A stretch of DNA of 64,000 bases, from the NCBI GenBank assembly GCA_021399435.1, contig JAJTUP010000105.1, forward strand, positions 62,001-126,000, in the 5' to 3' direction. Made by a program: the position numbers and the translations under genes. The notes below the pieces were generated by a model. That model worked only from the letters and a program-made list of their open reading frames with translations, was not told where the DNA came from and did not search any database. Each line of letters begins with the position of its first letter. Within the stretch, counting starts at the first letter, position 1. This stretch comes from Diaporthe sp. PMI_573. Its lineage: Eukaryota > Ascomycota > Sordariomycetes > Diaporthales > Diaporthaceae. Positions 53,755-64,000 of this stretch are shown in pieces.

Positions 53755-53762
53755 AGATTGAT

Positions 53763-54824
53763 GGTCGCCATCGGGGTAAGAAGCGCAGGCGCAACGAGGA
53801 TGGAATCGGATACTTTGCCGGCACGACGGAGCCCTTTATTATCAACCAGCGGGGTGAGGAGTATGCCGACAGTAATGACCCCGACTTCTTCCCCAAGACC
53901 TTCCCCTGCCTGTTCCCGTGGGGCCGAGGAGGGCCTAAGTTAGCGGAGGAAGCCGGTATCGGATTCACGGACATCAATAGTAGCCGTAGTGAAGACCGTA
54001 ACTTCACCCTGCAGAGTTGGGCGAGATTGCTGCTCCAGAGACATGGTGTGTACCCGCCGAACAGGAAGGTCGGACCGAATTGACTAGTAGCAGGCGGCCT
54101 TTTCGCGACGCATCCAGCCTTTCCCTTCCTCATATACAATATGCTGGTACGCTCGGAGAATCGGCGGATTAGCTATATACGTATGCAAAAGCGGTCCTTT
54201 GCGCGGGTGGAGCAGATCCTCCGCACACTGACTGCCAGCGAGATCGAGGTAGCGGAGGAAGAATACCGCCAGACCAGGACGACAGCCAACGAGGACGTCT
54301 CCTTCCTACTTCGAGAGCTCAGCGCCTTCGGCCATGGGCAGCATATGTCGAACGAAGACAGACTTGGCCACCGTCGCGGGATCAACTCCCTCAGCTTACT
54401 GCTGGGGATGAAGACGATTTGGTTCACCCTCAATCCCAACGATCTGACCAACGAGGTAAATATAAAGCTGACTGCTTACCGGGCCCTGAGCGGAGAACTG
54501 GCCAGGCACTTAGTGGACCAGCTCCGGAAGCACATCGGGCGGGTACAGCATGTAGTGCGAGATCCTGTGAGTTCCGCCAAGTTTTTCGACCGCGAGATCC
54601 GTCTCTTCTTCCATCACTGCGTGCGCGTAGGGAAACAGTCGATATTCGGCAAGGTCTCTGGCTATTATGGCTGCGTCGAGACGAACGAAAGGGGGGCGGA
54701 GCACCTCCACGGGTTCTTATGGCTGGACGCCAACGTGGAACTGCCCACTGTCCTGGATGACATGCGAGATGACGGGGGGTACGCGGAGCAGGTGTGCCGA
54801 TACCTTGATACCCTAGTGAGTGAG
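53763..54824 (+). pseudogene. Helitron Rep domain with HUH motif
   Basis: Continues the Helitron frame after the hAT duplication (GRHRGKKRRRNEDGIGYF, DPDFFPKTFPCLFPWGRGG). A 48-bp intron at 54046-54093 restores GGLFATHPAFPFLIYNMLVR. The Rep region follows, with LGMKTIWFTLNPNDLTNEVN and GYYGCVETNERGAEHLHGFLW; the HLH is the metal-binding HUH pair of rolling-circle initiators. It ends at a 62-bp intron (54825-54886). Sequence quality is good, but it is cut off from its start by the hATs. Confidence 0.85.
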
Positions 54825-54886
54825 GTAAGCATATGGCTACACTATACACTGCAGAGAGGGAGGGGCCGCTGACCCAGATACCGTAG

Positions 54887-56750
54887 TGTTGTGACGAACG
54901 GGAGGCAAAACGATACCGACGGTGGGATAGCGTCTTCAGTGATATAAGCGACATCGTGAACGATGCTGACAAGCTGGCCGATGTGTTCGAAAGCGAGGCC
55001 AACTGGGTGGCGCATCGCTGCCAGTTGCACAGCTGCGGCGCTACATGTGTCAAGTACAGCTTCAAGGAAAAGGACCGGACAAGAAAGCAGCACCCATGTC
55101 GCTTCAGAGCTCCGTGGGCCTTGCGGGAACAGACCGAATTCACCCCTAGCGGCCTGCTCCACGTGAAACGCAATCACAGTCGGATCAGCCGGTACAACAT
55201 GGCCCTGGCCGTTGCGTTACGCCACAACCACGACGTTCGACTCCTCGTCACTGTCACGGCGAGCCTAGCCATGGGTTATTACGCCACGAATTACGCCACC
55301 AAGCTAGACACGCCGTTGTGGAAACGGGCGGCGCTCATGAAGACAGTCCGGGAAGGGATGTCCGCAGACGTCGGGGCTGGAGGCCAGATGGAGCGTGAGG
55401 AGGCCAGATCCCAGAGGGCTGCGCCGGTAAACAATAAGGCTAGGCAGTTCCTGGCCCGAACGGCAAACCAGATCTTCACCAGCAGGGAACTATCGGCCGT
55501 GGAGGTATGCAGCAGGCTCCTCGGGCATCCCAACCACTACTCCAGCGTGGAGAGATGGCAGAGCATTCACTTGAATACACTGTACTGGGCGGTCTTCAGG
55601 AGGTGGCGGGGTCTACAGGAAGCTGCCGGCCCGGAGGCCCATCTGCGAGCGGCCCCGGAGACGATCAACATAGCGCAGTCTGGTGTGCGTCTTCCCCTGC
55701 TGGAGGCATACGCCGGTCGTGGGGCTCTATTGGAGGACCTCTGCTTCTACGACTATGCCAGCATGATCCAGGTGCGACGGGTTGGGAAGCGGACGAGCGC
55801 AGGCAAAGTGCAGCATTTCCCATTCGACCAAGATCTTGTCAACGGAGAGAGATGGACTCAAGAGCTCCTGAAGGCAGGGGCGCATTACGTACCTGTCCTC
55901 ACTGGCCCCCTCAACCACGATCTTGATAAGCTAGACCCAGGATTTTACCAACGGTAAGAGGGGAGAAGAGAGAAGCCTCGTCAAAGAGCTAACGGCATAC
56001 AGAACCGCGGTGCTCCTCTTAGCACTGTTTGTACCGTGGCAACGCTTCACCCACCTGGACGAGCTCTACGGCCACCGCTATGTGTCCGGTGATTACCCCT
56101 CAGTCAAAGACGTGTGGCAAGAGCTGTCGGAAGCCATACCGGACCGGGTGAAAGGGATCGTTAACAACATCAAGCTTCTGCACAAGAGCGCCGAAGATGC
56201 TAAGAAAGACGCGGGGTTGTGGGCTAGCCACAGCGAAGGTGATGAGGAGAAAGAGCACGAGCCGCCGGAGGAAGGTATAACCCCTAGCACCACGTGGCGA
56301 CCGCAGAACATGGACATGAGGTACACATTCCATGACGCGGTGTATAACCTACACGGAGGTCAAGGCATTGCCAAAGGCTCCCCCGCACTCGTAAGGCTGC
56401 TACAGGCGCTGGAGAGAGCTAGCTTCTCAGACCCCGAGCCGGACCCGTGTGGTGCGGATACACGGTCCGCACGCCAATCAACAGCAAACGCACTGACGAA
56501 GCCCGAGATCGGCATGGTACGAGCGGCGCAGCTGCGTCTCCACAAAGCAAGGGTGCTAGTCATCGAAGGAGATGATGAAGCCGGCGAAGGCCCGAACGGC
56601 GACGAGGCTGGCTTCGGTTCCGGCGATGAGCAGCATTTGTTCCCACCCATCCCGGCGTCCAACCCAACCCCCACTTCAGCCCATACTTGGGTAGATATAG
56701 CATCCGGGAGTAGCTTCTTCCAGGTCGGGAAGGACGATAGGCAACCATAG
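54887..56750 (+). pseudogene. Helitron Rep C-terminal part and linker to the helicase
   Basis: Contains the Rep tyrosine motif (AMGYYATNYATK near 55270-55305), with Tyr and Lys as in active Helitron Reps, and the preceding Cys/His patch (WVAHRCQLHSCGATCVKYSF). A 49-bp intron at 55954-56002 joins GFYQR to TAVLLLALFVPWQRFTHL. The last residues before 56750 are out of frame with the helicase that follows: homology moves to the next frame at about 56729 (GRTIGNHRTLNRMQKIAL), one base too many. Confidence 0.82.
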
Positions 56751-56763
56751 AACGCTGAACCGC

Positions 56764-58428
56764 ATGCAGAAGATTGCCCTCGGCCTGATCTGCGAGGCGA
56801 TGGACAGAGCGGAGGAAGCATCAGACAGAGCTGCTGAGGGCAACGGAGGACACACGATATTGGGGCGGCCGCCTCAACATCTCCAATACATAGGCGGCAG
56901 CGGCGGCACGGGGAAGACTTGGCTCATCGAGACACTGAAAGATGTATGCGCGGCGAAGGGAGCGTCGAAGCGCATCATCATCACAGCTACGTCCGGGACG
57001 GCAGCAGCAGGGATCGGTGGCAACACCATCCACTCCGCGCTAGGGCTAGCCTTCAAGGATCAAGACGGAGCCGAGATGGAAAGCCTACCATCAGCGAACC
57101 TGGAGAGGCGCCGGCAGCGTTGGAGAAGGCGTGACGTGCTTGTGGTCGACGAGGTGAGCATGCTGGGCCTTAAGACGCTCTACGAGGTAGACCACAAACT
57201 GCGGGCGCTGCGCGGCTTCCCGGACAGGCCGTTCGGCGGGATACCGGTGGTGGTCTTCACGGGCGACTTCCTTCAGTTCGGGCCAGTGCTGCAGAAGGGC
57301 CTGCTGAGCCAGCTCGACTACGGCGACAGCGGCAAGGCGCCACGGAACCTCTCGGATCGTGCAACGCAATACCGATGGCAGCAGATCCAGGCCAAGACGA
57401 GATGGGAACTGTTTACTAGCGTGGTGATCCTAGAGGAGCAGAAGAGGGCGGAGGGCGACGAGGAACTGATCGGGCTCCTAGAACGCATCCGGACAGGCCG
57501 ACAGACGGCGGCCGACCTCGACAAGCTAAACTCGCGATACCACCCTGACGAGAAGCTCGACTTCACGGGAGGCAGGCGCGCCATTATCCCGCTCAACCGA
57601 CACAGGTGGGACCTCACGCTCTGTGCAGCCCTAGCCTTCGGCGAGGAGCACGACAGGAAGGTGTCCCTGTTCATGTCCGATCACCAGTGGAAGACCCGCG
57701 TGCCCACCGAGGAAGAGATGGAGGCGGTAGTGCTGCTAGGGGATGACGCGCAGCTCCCGATCCCGGGCATCCTTCCCTACGTCGATGGTATGCCGGTCAT
57801 CGTCAATCAGAACAAGTACCTAGGACTTAGAGTGGTCAATGGAGCGGAGTTCACGGCCGCCGGCGTCGTCGCAAACGAAGAGGTAGAAGAACAGGTGATC
57901 AACGACCGGCTGTCCATCTTCCTCGGGCCACCCAACGGCATCCTTCTCCAATCGCAGGACACGGAGGGGCTCGCGTTTCCGCACATACCGCCGGGCACCC
58001 TCATGCTAGGGACAGAGACTGTGCAGCTAGACAAAGAAAAGCACGGCAAGCGCGTCTGTCCGCGACTCGCAGCCAAGCGGGAGTTTAAGATGGGGCTAGC
58101 GCGCACGGGACTGCCATGCGCGCCGGGATTTGCGCTCACCGACTATAAGGCGCAGAGCAGGACTATAGAGAAGGTCCTGCTCGGGCTGTACGGGAGGAAA
58201 GAGACGAAGGGCGGTCAGAGCACGGAGAAGTGTGACGTGCTTAGCCTGTACGTGCAATTATCACGATGCAAGCGGTTGCGGGACATACGGCTTATACAGC
58301 CAATACAAAGGGAGCACTTCGAACAGGCACGGATGCATCCGGAGCTCATAGAAGGGGAGGATCGATTAAAAGAGCTAGCAAGACAGACGGTCGAGCGGTT
58401 TGAGGCCAGGCATGGGAAGCAAGGCTAG
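56764..58428 (+). pseudogene. Helitron Pif1-like helicase domain
   Basis: About 554 residues of SF1B helicase: Walker A (GGSGGTGKT), motif Ia (ITATSGTAAAGIGGNTIHSA), Walker B (VLVVDEVSMLG), FTGDFLQFGPV, the GFALTDYKAQS motif and the terminal YVQLSRCKRLRD. All are intact. It should unwind DNA during rolling-circle transposition as part of one Rep-helicase polypeptide. Here it is separated from the Rep by a +1 shift at about 56730, so it is not a gene of its own. ATG 56764 is simply the first Met after the shift. Confidence 0.85.
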
Positions 58429-58603
58429 GAGGACGGGTTCGTCACGCAGACCAGAAAAAAAAGAGGGCCAAAATGCGGAACGGACCAATCAGAAGACATT
58501 TTATTAGCCAATCAGAAGGCGGGGGATCCAGGGTGTCGGGGGTCGGGCGCGAATAAGAAAGACCTTCCTAACGGAAGGCAACCCGTCGAATCGACGCGTT
58601 ATT
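58429..58603. other. Junction between the Helitron and the second hAT
   Basis: Direct repeats CCAATCAGAAG (58479 and 58510 area) and the hairpin CCTTCCTAACGGAAGG near 58563. Either the Helitron 3' end or the hAT 5' leader may lie here; I could not decide. No hAT left terminus is visible. Confidence 0.4.
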
Positions 58604-60907
58604 ATGTCGCTACACGCGTTCTGGGGCCCAAGTCGGCCATCAAGTACTCGAAGCTTATCTACGATTTCTTCTTCAAGGCAATCTACTGACCTAAACGAGC
58701 TGCTATTGTCGACCGAGCAAACGTCAGATGTAGAGCAACCTCTCCATCGATCTACCTGCCCTCCACACTCTCTCTCGTTCCCAATTGACTGGGGCGTGCT
58801 TCGGCGGCACGATGGCACGATTCTCAAGGGTATACAATATCGCATACGGGACAAGAGGAGCGTGGGCAGACGAGTCAAGGTCTCATGGATCTATTCATAT
58901 GGAGCCGAGCTGGAGCATAGTAATGACAAGTACTTCCTCTGCGCCGATTGCCATACCAAGAAGCGGTATATCAGTCAGCTATTTGCAGCAGAATCGACGA
59001 CTGCTGCAATCCAGCATCTTATAGAGTTCCACAATATCAAAAGGCCTTCGAATTCGACCATCGATGACGACGATATCGACGCCAACAACGCCGCAGAAGT
59101 CTTCCAGCTCGTCATGCCATTTAATGAGGATGAATATAAGCAAAAGCATATTGACTGGGCCATCAAGCTACGCCTCAGCTACCGAGAAGTCACGGACGAG
59201 GCGACCACTGATTTACTCACATACGGCAAGCCTTCGCTCGCACGCCTGTTGCCAACGCATCACTCAACGCTCTCGCAGTGGGTGAAGGATTCGATGGCAG
59301 CACGCTTGCCATTCATCATCGAATTGGTGCAGTCTGCACTCAGCAACATCAACCTCTCGATCGATGGATGGCGAGCTCACAATCGCAGAGAATACGTCGC
59401 TGTATGCGCACACTTCGTCGACGGCAAAGGTCATCCTCGAACACTCCTCCTCGGCTTCCCACGACGTTATGGCGGTCACACCGGCGACGACCTCGCAGCT
59501 CTGGTAAAGCCAGTAATTCTACAATACAGCATCGGCGAGAAGCTCGGCTCCTTCGTTATGGATAACGCTGGTGATAACGACAAATGCCTCGAAGCGTTAC
59601 AGCGTTCCTTCTCCTCGATCGATCCAGAAGCAGACCGTATTCGCTGTATCGGCCATATTATTAATCTCGTCGTTAAGGCTCTCTTATTTGGCGAAGGCAT
59701 CAGCGCATGGGAGAAGAATCTTATTGAGGCTTCGGAGGAGCAGCGTGTAGCTCTCTGGAGCCTCAAAGGCGTCATTGGCAAGCTGCACAACCTCGTTATC
59801 TACATTAATCGCAACGACGCGCGTCGCGAGGTGTTGAGAGCTCGCATGCGCGTCACGAAGACGAGCGACGGCAATCTCTTCGTCGGCGTGCTCCTCAATG
59901 ACGGTGGCATTCGATGGAACGCGACATATTACATGATCGAGCGTGCTCTTAAGTGTCGCCCTGCCATCGATCTCTACCAGGCGCAGTGGAAGCCTCCAGA
60001 TAAAAACGACAAGCACAAGAATGACTTCCTCGCCGAGGCTGATTGGCACGAGCTTGAGCTCTTCTATAAGCTCCTGCAGCCTTTCGAGCGACTCACGAAG
60101 CGACTACAAAGCCGTGCAGATAGCGAGGGCAACGAGGGTGGCCAAGGCTCGGTGTGGCAAGTACTCTACGCCATGGACTTCCTGCTCACGAAGCTTGAGA
60201 GCGTCAAAGAAGAGATTGACGTCATGAATGCAGATAACGAGGATGCCCTTCCTCCCTACTACTCTGCCGGCGTGCTCGCTGCATGGTCAAAGATCAACAC
60301 CTACTACGAGCTTACCGACCAGTCGCCGATCTACCGCATGGCCATCGCCCTCCACCCAGCCTACCAATTCGAATACTTCAGGGAGAAGTGGTGGAAGCGA
60401 GAGGATTGGATAAAGACAGCAGAGAAGGAGCTCACTGTATATTACGATCGCTTCGCTGCAGTCACGGTGGCCACTGAGCACGTCGACCAAGCCGAGACCT
60501 CTCCTTCTTCCTCGCCGACAATCGATGACGAATTCGATGCTTGGGGCCATACAACAGATCGACCACGCCGTGGCAAGAGGAGGAAGGTGGAGACTGAGTG
60601 GGAGGTCTGGATAAAGCAGGTGCCGTCGAAGGATGACATGACCGTTAAGAATCCTCTGGCGTGGTGGGTGGACCGACGCCACGTATGGCCTATTCTCAGC
60701 AAACTTGCTCTTAACATCTTCAGCACACCAGCGATGAGCGCAGAGCCAGAGCGCGTATTCTCTGACGGTAGTGAGCTCATCACCGACAAGCGCAACGGTC
60801 TCGGCGATGACACAGTTGAAGCTGAGATGATACAGAAGAATTGGATTACTTCAAAGATCTTGCGCGGGATTTCTACACCAAGAGGTCTATACAAATTACC
60901 TGATTAG
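58604..60907 (+). CDS. hAT-family transposase, second family
   Basis: 767 residues, single exon. Domains in order: a disordered start, a BED-like finger (KYFLCADCHTKKRYISQ, HLIEFHNIKRP), the RNase H-like core with SIDGWRAHNRREYVAV and FVMDNAGDNDKC, RCIGHIINLVVKALLF, and the dimerisation domain (NPLAWWVDRRHVWPILSKLA, TPAMSAEPERVFS). The frame is intact. Its right terminus is at 61045; no left terminus is found directly upstream, so the element may be unable to move as it stands. Confidence 0.92.
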   Translation: MSLHAFWGPSRPSSTRSLSTISSSRQSTDLNELLLSTEQTSDVEQPLHRSTCPPHSLSFPIDWGVLRRHDGTILKGIQYRIRDKRSVGRRVKVSWIYSYGAELEHSNDKYFLCADCHTKKRYISQLFAAESTTAAIQHLIEFHNIKRPSNSTIDDDDIDANNAAEVFQLVMPFNEDEYKQKHIDWAIKLRLSYREVTDEATTDLLTYGKPSLARLLPTHHSTLSQWVKDSMAARLPFIIELVQSALSNINLSIDGWRAHNRREYVAVCAHFVDGKGHPRTLLLGFPRRYGGHTGDDLAALVKPVILQYSIGEKLGSFVMDNAGDNDKCLEALQRSFSSIDPEADRIRCIGHIINLVVKALLFGEGISAWEKNLIEASEEQRVALWSLKGVIGKLHNLVIYINRNDARREVLRARMRVTKTSDGNLFVGVLLNDGGIRWNATYYMIERALKCRPAIDLYQAQWKPPDKNDKHKNDFLAEADWHELELFYKLLQPFERLTKRLQSRADSEGNEGGQGSVWQVLYAMDFLLTKLESVKEEIDVMNADNEDALPPYYSAGVLAAWSKINTYYELTDQSPIYRMAIALHPAYQFEYFREKWWKREDWIKTAEKELTVYYDRFAAVTVATEHVDQAETSPSSSPTIDDEFDAWGHTTDRPRRGKRRKVETEWEVWIKQVPSKDDMTVKNPLAWWVDRRHVWPILSKLALNIFSTPAMSAEPERVFSDGSELITDKRNGLGDDTVEAEMIQKNWITSKILRGISTPRGLYKLPD

Positions 60908-61045
60908 GCATAGTATATCAAGTACTTGACAAGTTGTCAATCGAGGCCGCTGATTAGTCAAGTCAAGCTTCAATCGAGCTGAGATAGGTTCAATCAATCG
61001 AGTTTGAGGGCCGAAATTGAACTCGATTGATTGTTAGCCACACTG
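60908..61045 (-). repeat. Right terminus of the second hAT
   Basis: TCAAGTACTTGACAAGTTGTCAA-type subterminal motifs, finishing TTGATTGTTAGCCACACTG at 61045. It is the inverse of the end at 47156. Confidence 0.8.
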
Positions 61046-61603
61046 CTCATGCTCTTGTGTGCAAACGACTATATTCCATCGGTCCTTATTCGAGAAGAGA
61101 CGCCGACTCAATCAAATGACTTTTTGCGCTACTCCGTCCCCGCATCAGGACTGATCATGCTTGCGTATCAGATGAAAGAGTCGATAGCAGCGGGCAGGTT
61201 GGAATTGCAGAAAGAGTTGGAGAACGTTTCATGCGCTCTGACAAACTTCTTTGGAAAAGATATCACTCGACATACAAATTTTCAGGATGCAGTTGAGGAT
61301 GCAGTGGAAGGTGGCCCGGGTGCTTCTCATATGGATCGGCTTTGGCTCCTCTCGGAAATTAAAATGCCAAATTTGAAACGTGTGGTCGTTCTCCCACTGT
61401 CTGAGACCATTGGCGATATCATTGGAGGAATTGTATCGGTGGACCATGTAGATAACATTGGTTTGCAATCTAGCCATGGTGAGTATGTTGTCAGGTATGG
61501 CAGAGACACAAATCAGCTCAAGGAAGGCGTCACGTTCATGGCATTTGTTGGGGGATATCGTTGGCGTTCCAAATTCATTGATGAGATTTCGACTAAACGA
61601 TAG
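61046..61603 (+). pseudogene. 3' fragment of an unidentified gene cut by the hAT
   Basis: An open frame that begins right at the hAT end and runs 185 codons to TAG 61601-61603. It has a helical part (SGLIMLAYQMKESIAAGRLE) and a strand-rich end (EYVVRYGRDTNQLKEGVTFM, VGGYRWRSKF). Composition and length suggest a real C-terminus, but I recognise no family. The upstream part is not in the window. Confidence 0.5.
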
Positions 61604-61846
61604 AACGCTTTCTTTCGGTTTTTGACTCTGTTAACGCGCCTGTCTCACGTCTTTATTGTTTAGGTTTGGTACCAAAAAGGCAGCGCACCAGGATGTAGTC
61701 TTCGCTCAATATCAAAGAGGTCACGCTTTAATTTAATGGGGATACTGCTAAGGATCCGCAACTTCAGCGGCTGCCGCCGCGGATCAGTCGAGGCGTACAA
61801 GACTCCCGACATTGATGTAGGGAGTAACGGCTCGTCTACTTCTTGG

Positions 61847-64000
61847 ACACACACACACACACACAATTTATTGACGCCCGGCGGCGGCTTGCGCCGAAAG
61901 GGCAACTATTACTAATCTGCAAATACATGTCCTAAAATGAATCCCGACCTCCTTAAGCCCATATGCAATCTGTTCCTAGCTTATAGCTTGTCTCAATGTA
62001 CCATGTCTCTGCGAATTCTCGTGGGTTAGTGGTGTTAGTAGGCCGACTTGAAGGCGATTCTCCAAGTGTTCAGTGTCCTATCTTCGGCGACTGAAGCGGT
62101 GCCTGCTGTATATGACACGAGGTGATTAAGGTTTGTCGGATTAGTGGTGATGGGGTGGAGGTGTTCCTCCTTGTGATCAGTCTGCGTCGAGTCGCCCCGT
62201 GGCAATAGCGAACCGTATCGTTGCGCGGACGGCATCCATATTTGGAGTCCAATTTGTACCATCTGACGGTGCTTTCCCTCCTAAGAAGAAGGAGATATTA
62301 CTTCTGTGGGTATCTGTACACTGGAGCATCTGCGTTCGGTGTATCGTCCAACGCCTGCACCGAAAAAGGAAATGTTCCACGGTCTCTCTCGCTTGTCCGC
62401 ATGCGCACTGGTCTGACGATGCTGCTTCGATATGGTACAGATATGCGTTCAATCTTGCCATACCCGTCCTGAGCTGCGCGAGTATACTAGCTTCTTTCCA
62501 GGAGAGCCTGTCATACAGACGTCGCGTGTGTTTGCCTGGTAACGCTGTGTCGACTTTCTTGGAATGCTTGCCAACCTTATCTGGCAGACTTCTGGTGGTG
62601 CCTCGCTTGGCGCGTGCCACGTTGAGCGTCGTCGATCTTACTCTGGGGAGTTGTGTCTGTGGCTCTGTGCCCTGTCGCGTGGCTTCCTTGGCTTTTTGTT
62701 TGGCGCGTATCCAGAGCTCGTCATCTTCACCCGACGGTAGCCATACTACCGTGATCACGTTGTTTTCTCTTCTGAGCTTTCTGATGGATTTGTAAATGCT
62801 GCAGACATGTTCCTGTCCAGACTGTTGTCTTGGTTCCTGAGCGTGAGCACTGCTGCTTTGTTTCTCGTCAGAAGCGTGATACTGCGGTATCCGCGCTGCG
62901 GTAGTCGTTCAAGGGTGTATGCCATTGCTGCTAGTTCGCCGACGTATGGGTTCTGTTCTGTCCTTGGGCCTAGAGTTGAGGAGAAACTCTCAACAGTGGG
63001 GACATCTCCGACGTGTTTGCGTGTCTCGATTGCTCCGCCCAATCCAACCACACCATTCCGTGCCGAACTGCTTACGGCGATATGTGCTGCCCGGCGTGGG
63101 TTTGGCGGCCTTGGTGCTGCCTTGTCGGTAACCGCTTGCAACCTCTTCTCCCACGGCGGCAGAGTGAACGGATTGATAGTTTCCATCTCCTCCATCTCCA
63201 TCTCTTTGAGTGCGTCTGCCACCTGATATAGTGGCGAGCGGTGTTGCTTTCTGAATTTTCTCATTCGAGACGTGTTCCTGCGAAGTGGATTGGTCTCGGG
63301 CAGGGTGTGGATGTCTGTCCACAGCTTGATTGCCCGTCTCCAGAAGCGGTCTCGTGCGGGGGCGATGTGAGCCTCCGCCTCGGCGACGCTCGTTGCCACC
63401 GAGAGAAACGTTCCCACGATTGCTTGCGCCCCTACTCTTTGGACCCTGTTGATGGGTCCCATGAGCCTATCCTTGAAATTGTGCATCCAGACGTTGGAGG
63501 CGTAGTCTACCACCGGGTAAACTGTCGATGTGAACAGCTGTCGCGCCGTTGCTGGGGACAGTCCTCTGAGCCGCCTGAGCTCCATTGCTGCTTCCAGGCC
63601 CTTAGAGGCTGCCCTCGCGATGTGTTCCTTGTACTTGAGCTTGGTGTCCATGATCATGCCGAGGATCTTAACGTGCCCTTTAGGTTGTACAACTTGTCCC
63701 TTGATGGTAAATGGCTGAGAGTCCGTCTTGTACGACTTGCGGGTGAAGTGTATGATTGCTGTCTTCTCCGCCTCGAACGTCGCACCACTTCTTCTCTCCC
63801 AGTCTAGGGCGTCTTCGATGATGGATTCGATGCCTTCCCGGTTGCTTTGTGCCGTGGCTCCTGCGACCCACGCCGTGAAGTCATCAATGAATGCTATCGC
63901 TCCCCTATTACTGTCGATTCGCCGCTGTACCAAGTCGGCATTGAAGAAGAGGAACAGAATCGGGGACAGGGGAGAGCCCTGAGGCAGACCAGCCTGTGGT
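61847..64000 (-). mobile_element. Tad1-like LINE copy 3, runs past the window edge
   Basis: Starts with the same (CA)n tract (61847-61865) and 3' UTR as copy 1 and continues to the end of the window inside ORF2. It carries scattered substitutions relative to copies 1 and 2 and one frameshift, so it is older. Between 61604 and 61846 I see no gene. Confidence 0.92.
62177..64000 (-). pseudogene. LINE ORF2, copy 3, frameshifted and partial
   Basis: C-terminal half of ORF2: FIDD reverse transcriptase motif near 63880, RNase H-like region and final CCHC finger. Copy 1 has GGG where copy 3 has GG near 62832 on the plus strand (TTGGGTTCC against TTGGTTCC). This single-base loss shifts the frame inside the RNase H-like region. 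Amino-acid changes include E for K, G for E and Y for A in the thumb region. The 5' part lies beyond 64000. Confidence 0.9.

Larger units (their letters stand above)
48129..58428 (+). mobile_element. Helitron coding region, interrupted by two hAT insertions
   Basis: A single Rep-helicase gene of Helitron type can be followed across this interval when two hAT elements (49369-50539, 50682-53754, each with its 8-bp duplication) and three introns (54046-54093, 54825-54886, 55954-56002) are set aside. The reading frame matches exactly at every join. One uncorrected +1 shift lies near 56730. The true element ends (5' TC and 3' hairpin plus CTRR) could not be identified, so only the coding span is given. 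Confidence 0.85.

Noticed and set aside
56764..58428. Free-standing Pif1 helicase gene
   Set aside because: It continues the Helitron Rep frame after a one-base shift and carries Helitron-type helicase motifs, so it is the C-terminal part of that gene.
47156..61045. One single 13.9-kb hAT element with the Helitron as cargo
   Set aside because: The 19-bp ends match, but the 8-bp flanks (ATGACAAA and CTCATGCT) do not, and the interior is better explained by independent elements. Kept only as a question in the findings.

Overview
The window looks like a repeat-rich accessory region of a filamentous ascomycete genome. The evidence is short introns (48-83 bp, GT...CTAAC-like...AG), a STAND/NLR protein with near-identical WD40 repeats, an Hst3/Hst4-like sirtuin, MYND and CCCH finger genes, and typical fungal transposons (pogo/Fot1, hAT, Tc1, Tad1-like LINEs, Helitron, chromodomain gypsy). 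A Sordariomycete is my best guess, but nothing here proves it. By the boundaries I can draw, about two thirds of the 64 kb is transposon-derived. No tRNA, rRNA or CRISPR array was seen.

Layout. 1-1713: 3' part of an NLR/WD40 gene, ended by an intact pogo/Fot1 element (1711-4039) inserted at its last codons. 4863-7216: decayed pogo and rearranged hAT pieces. 8658-11704: a 3'-truncated NCS1 permease, divergent from an intact pfkB/Mak32-like kinase, then a frameshifted CCCH fragment. 12691-15422: a large sirtuin fused to an AT-hook and a Ulp1/C48-like region. 16588-33441: two inverted, apparently identical LINE copies facing outward from a central block of two abutting TIR elements of one family. 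The first (A) encodes a DD34E transposase plus an unrelated gene; the second (B) has no transposase but carries a different gene. 33709-37569: a multi-frame hypothetical gene with a minisatellite, and fragments. 37600-42830: a divergent LINE of the same clade. 42931-44025: a solo LTR and a 3' gypsy fragment that truncates a hypothetical gene (44026-45049). 45598-46632: MYND-finger gene. 48129-58428: one Helitron Rep-helicase gene interrupted by two members of one hAT family, each with a clean 8-bp duplication. 58604-61045: a second, intact hAT. 61847-64000: a third copy of the first LINE, running off the window.

The record is mainly one of nested transposition. Several copies are intact and nearly identical, without obvious C-to-T decay, so repeat-induced point mutation seems weak or absent here, or the insertions are recent. 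The items most worth follow-up are the two-gene Tc1-like elements, the sirtuin-Ulp1-like fusion, and the precise nested hAT/Helitron history.
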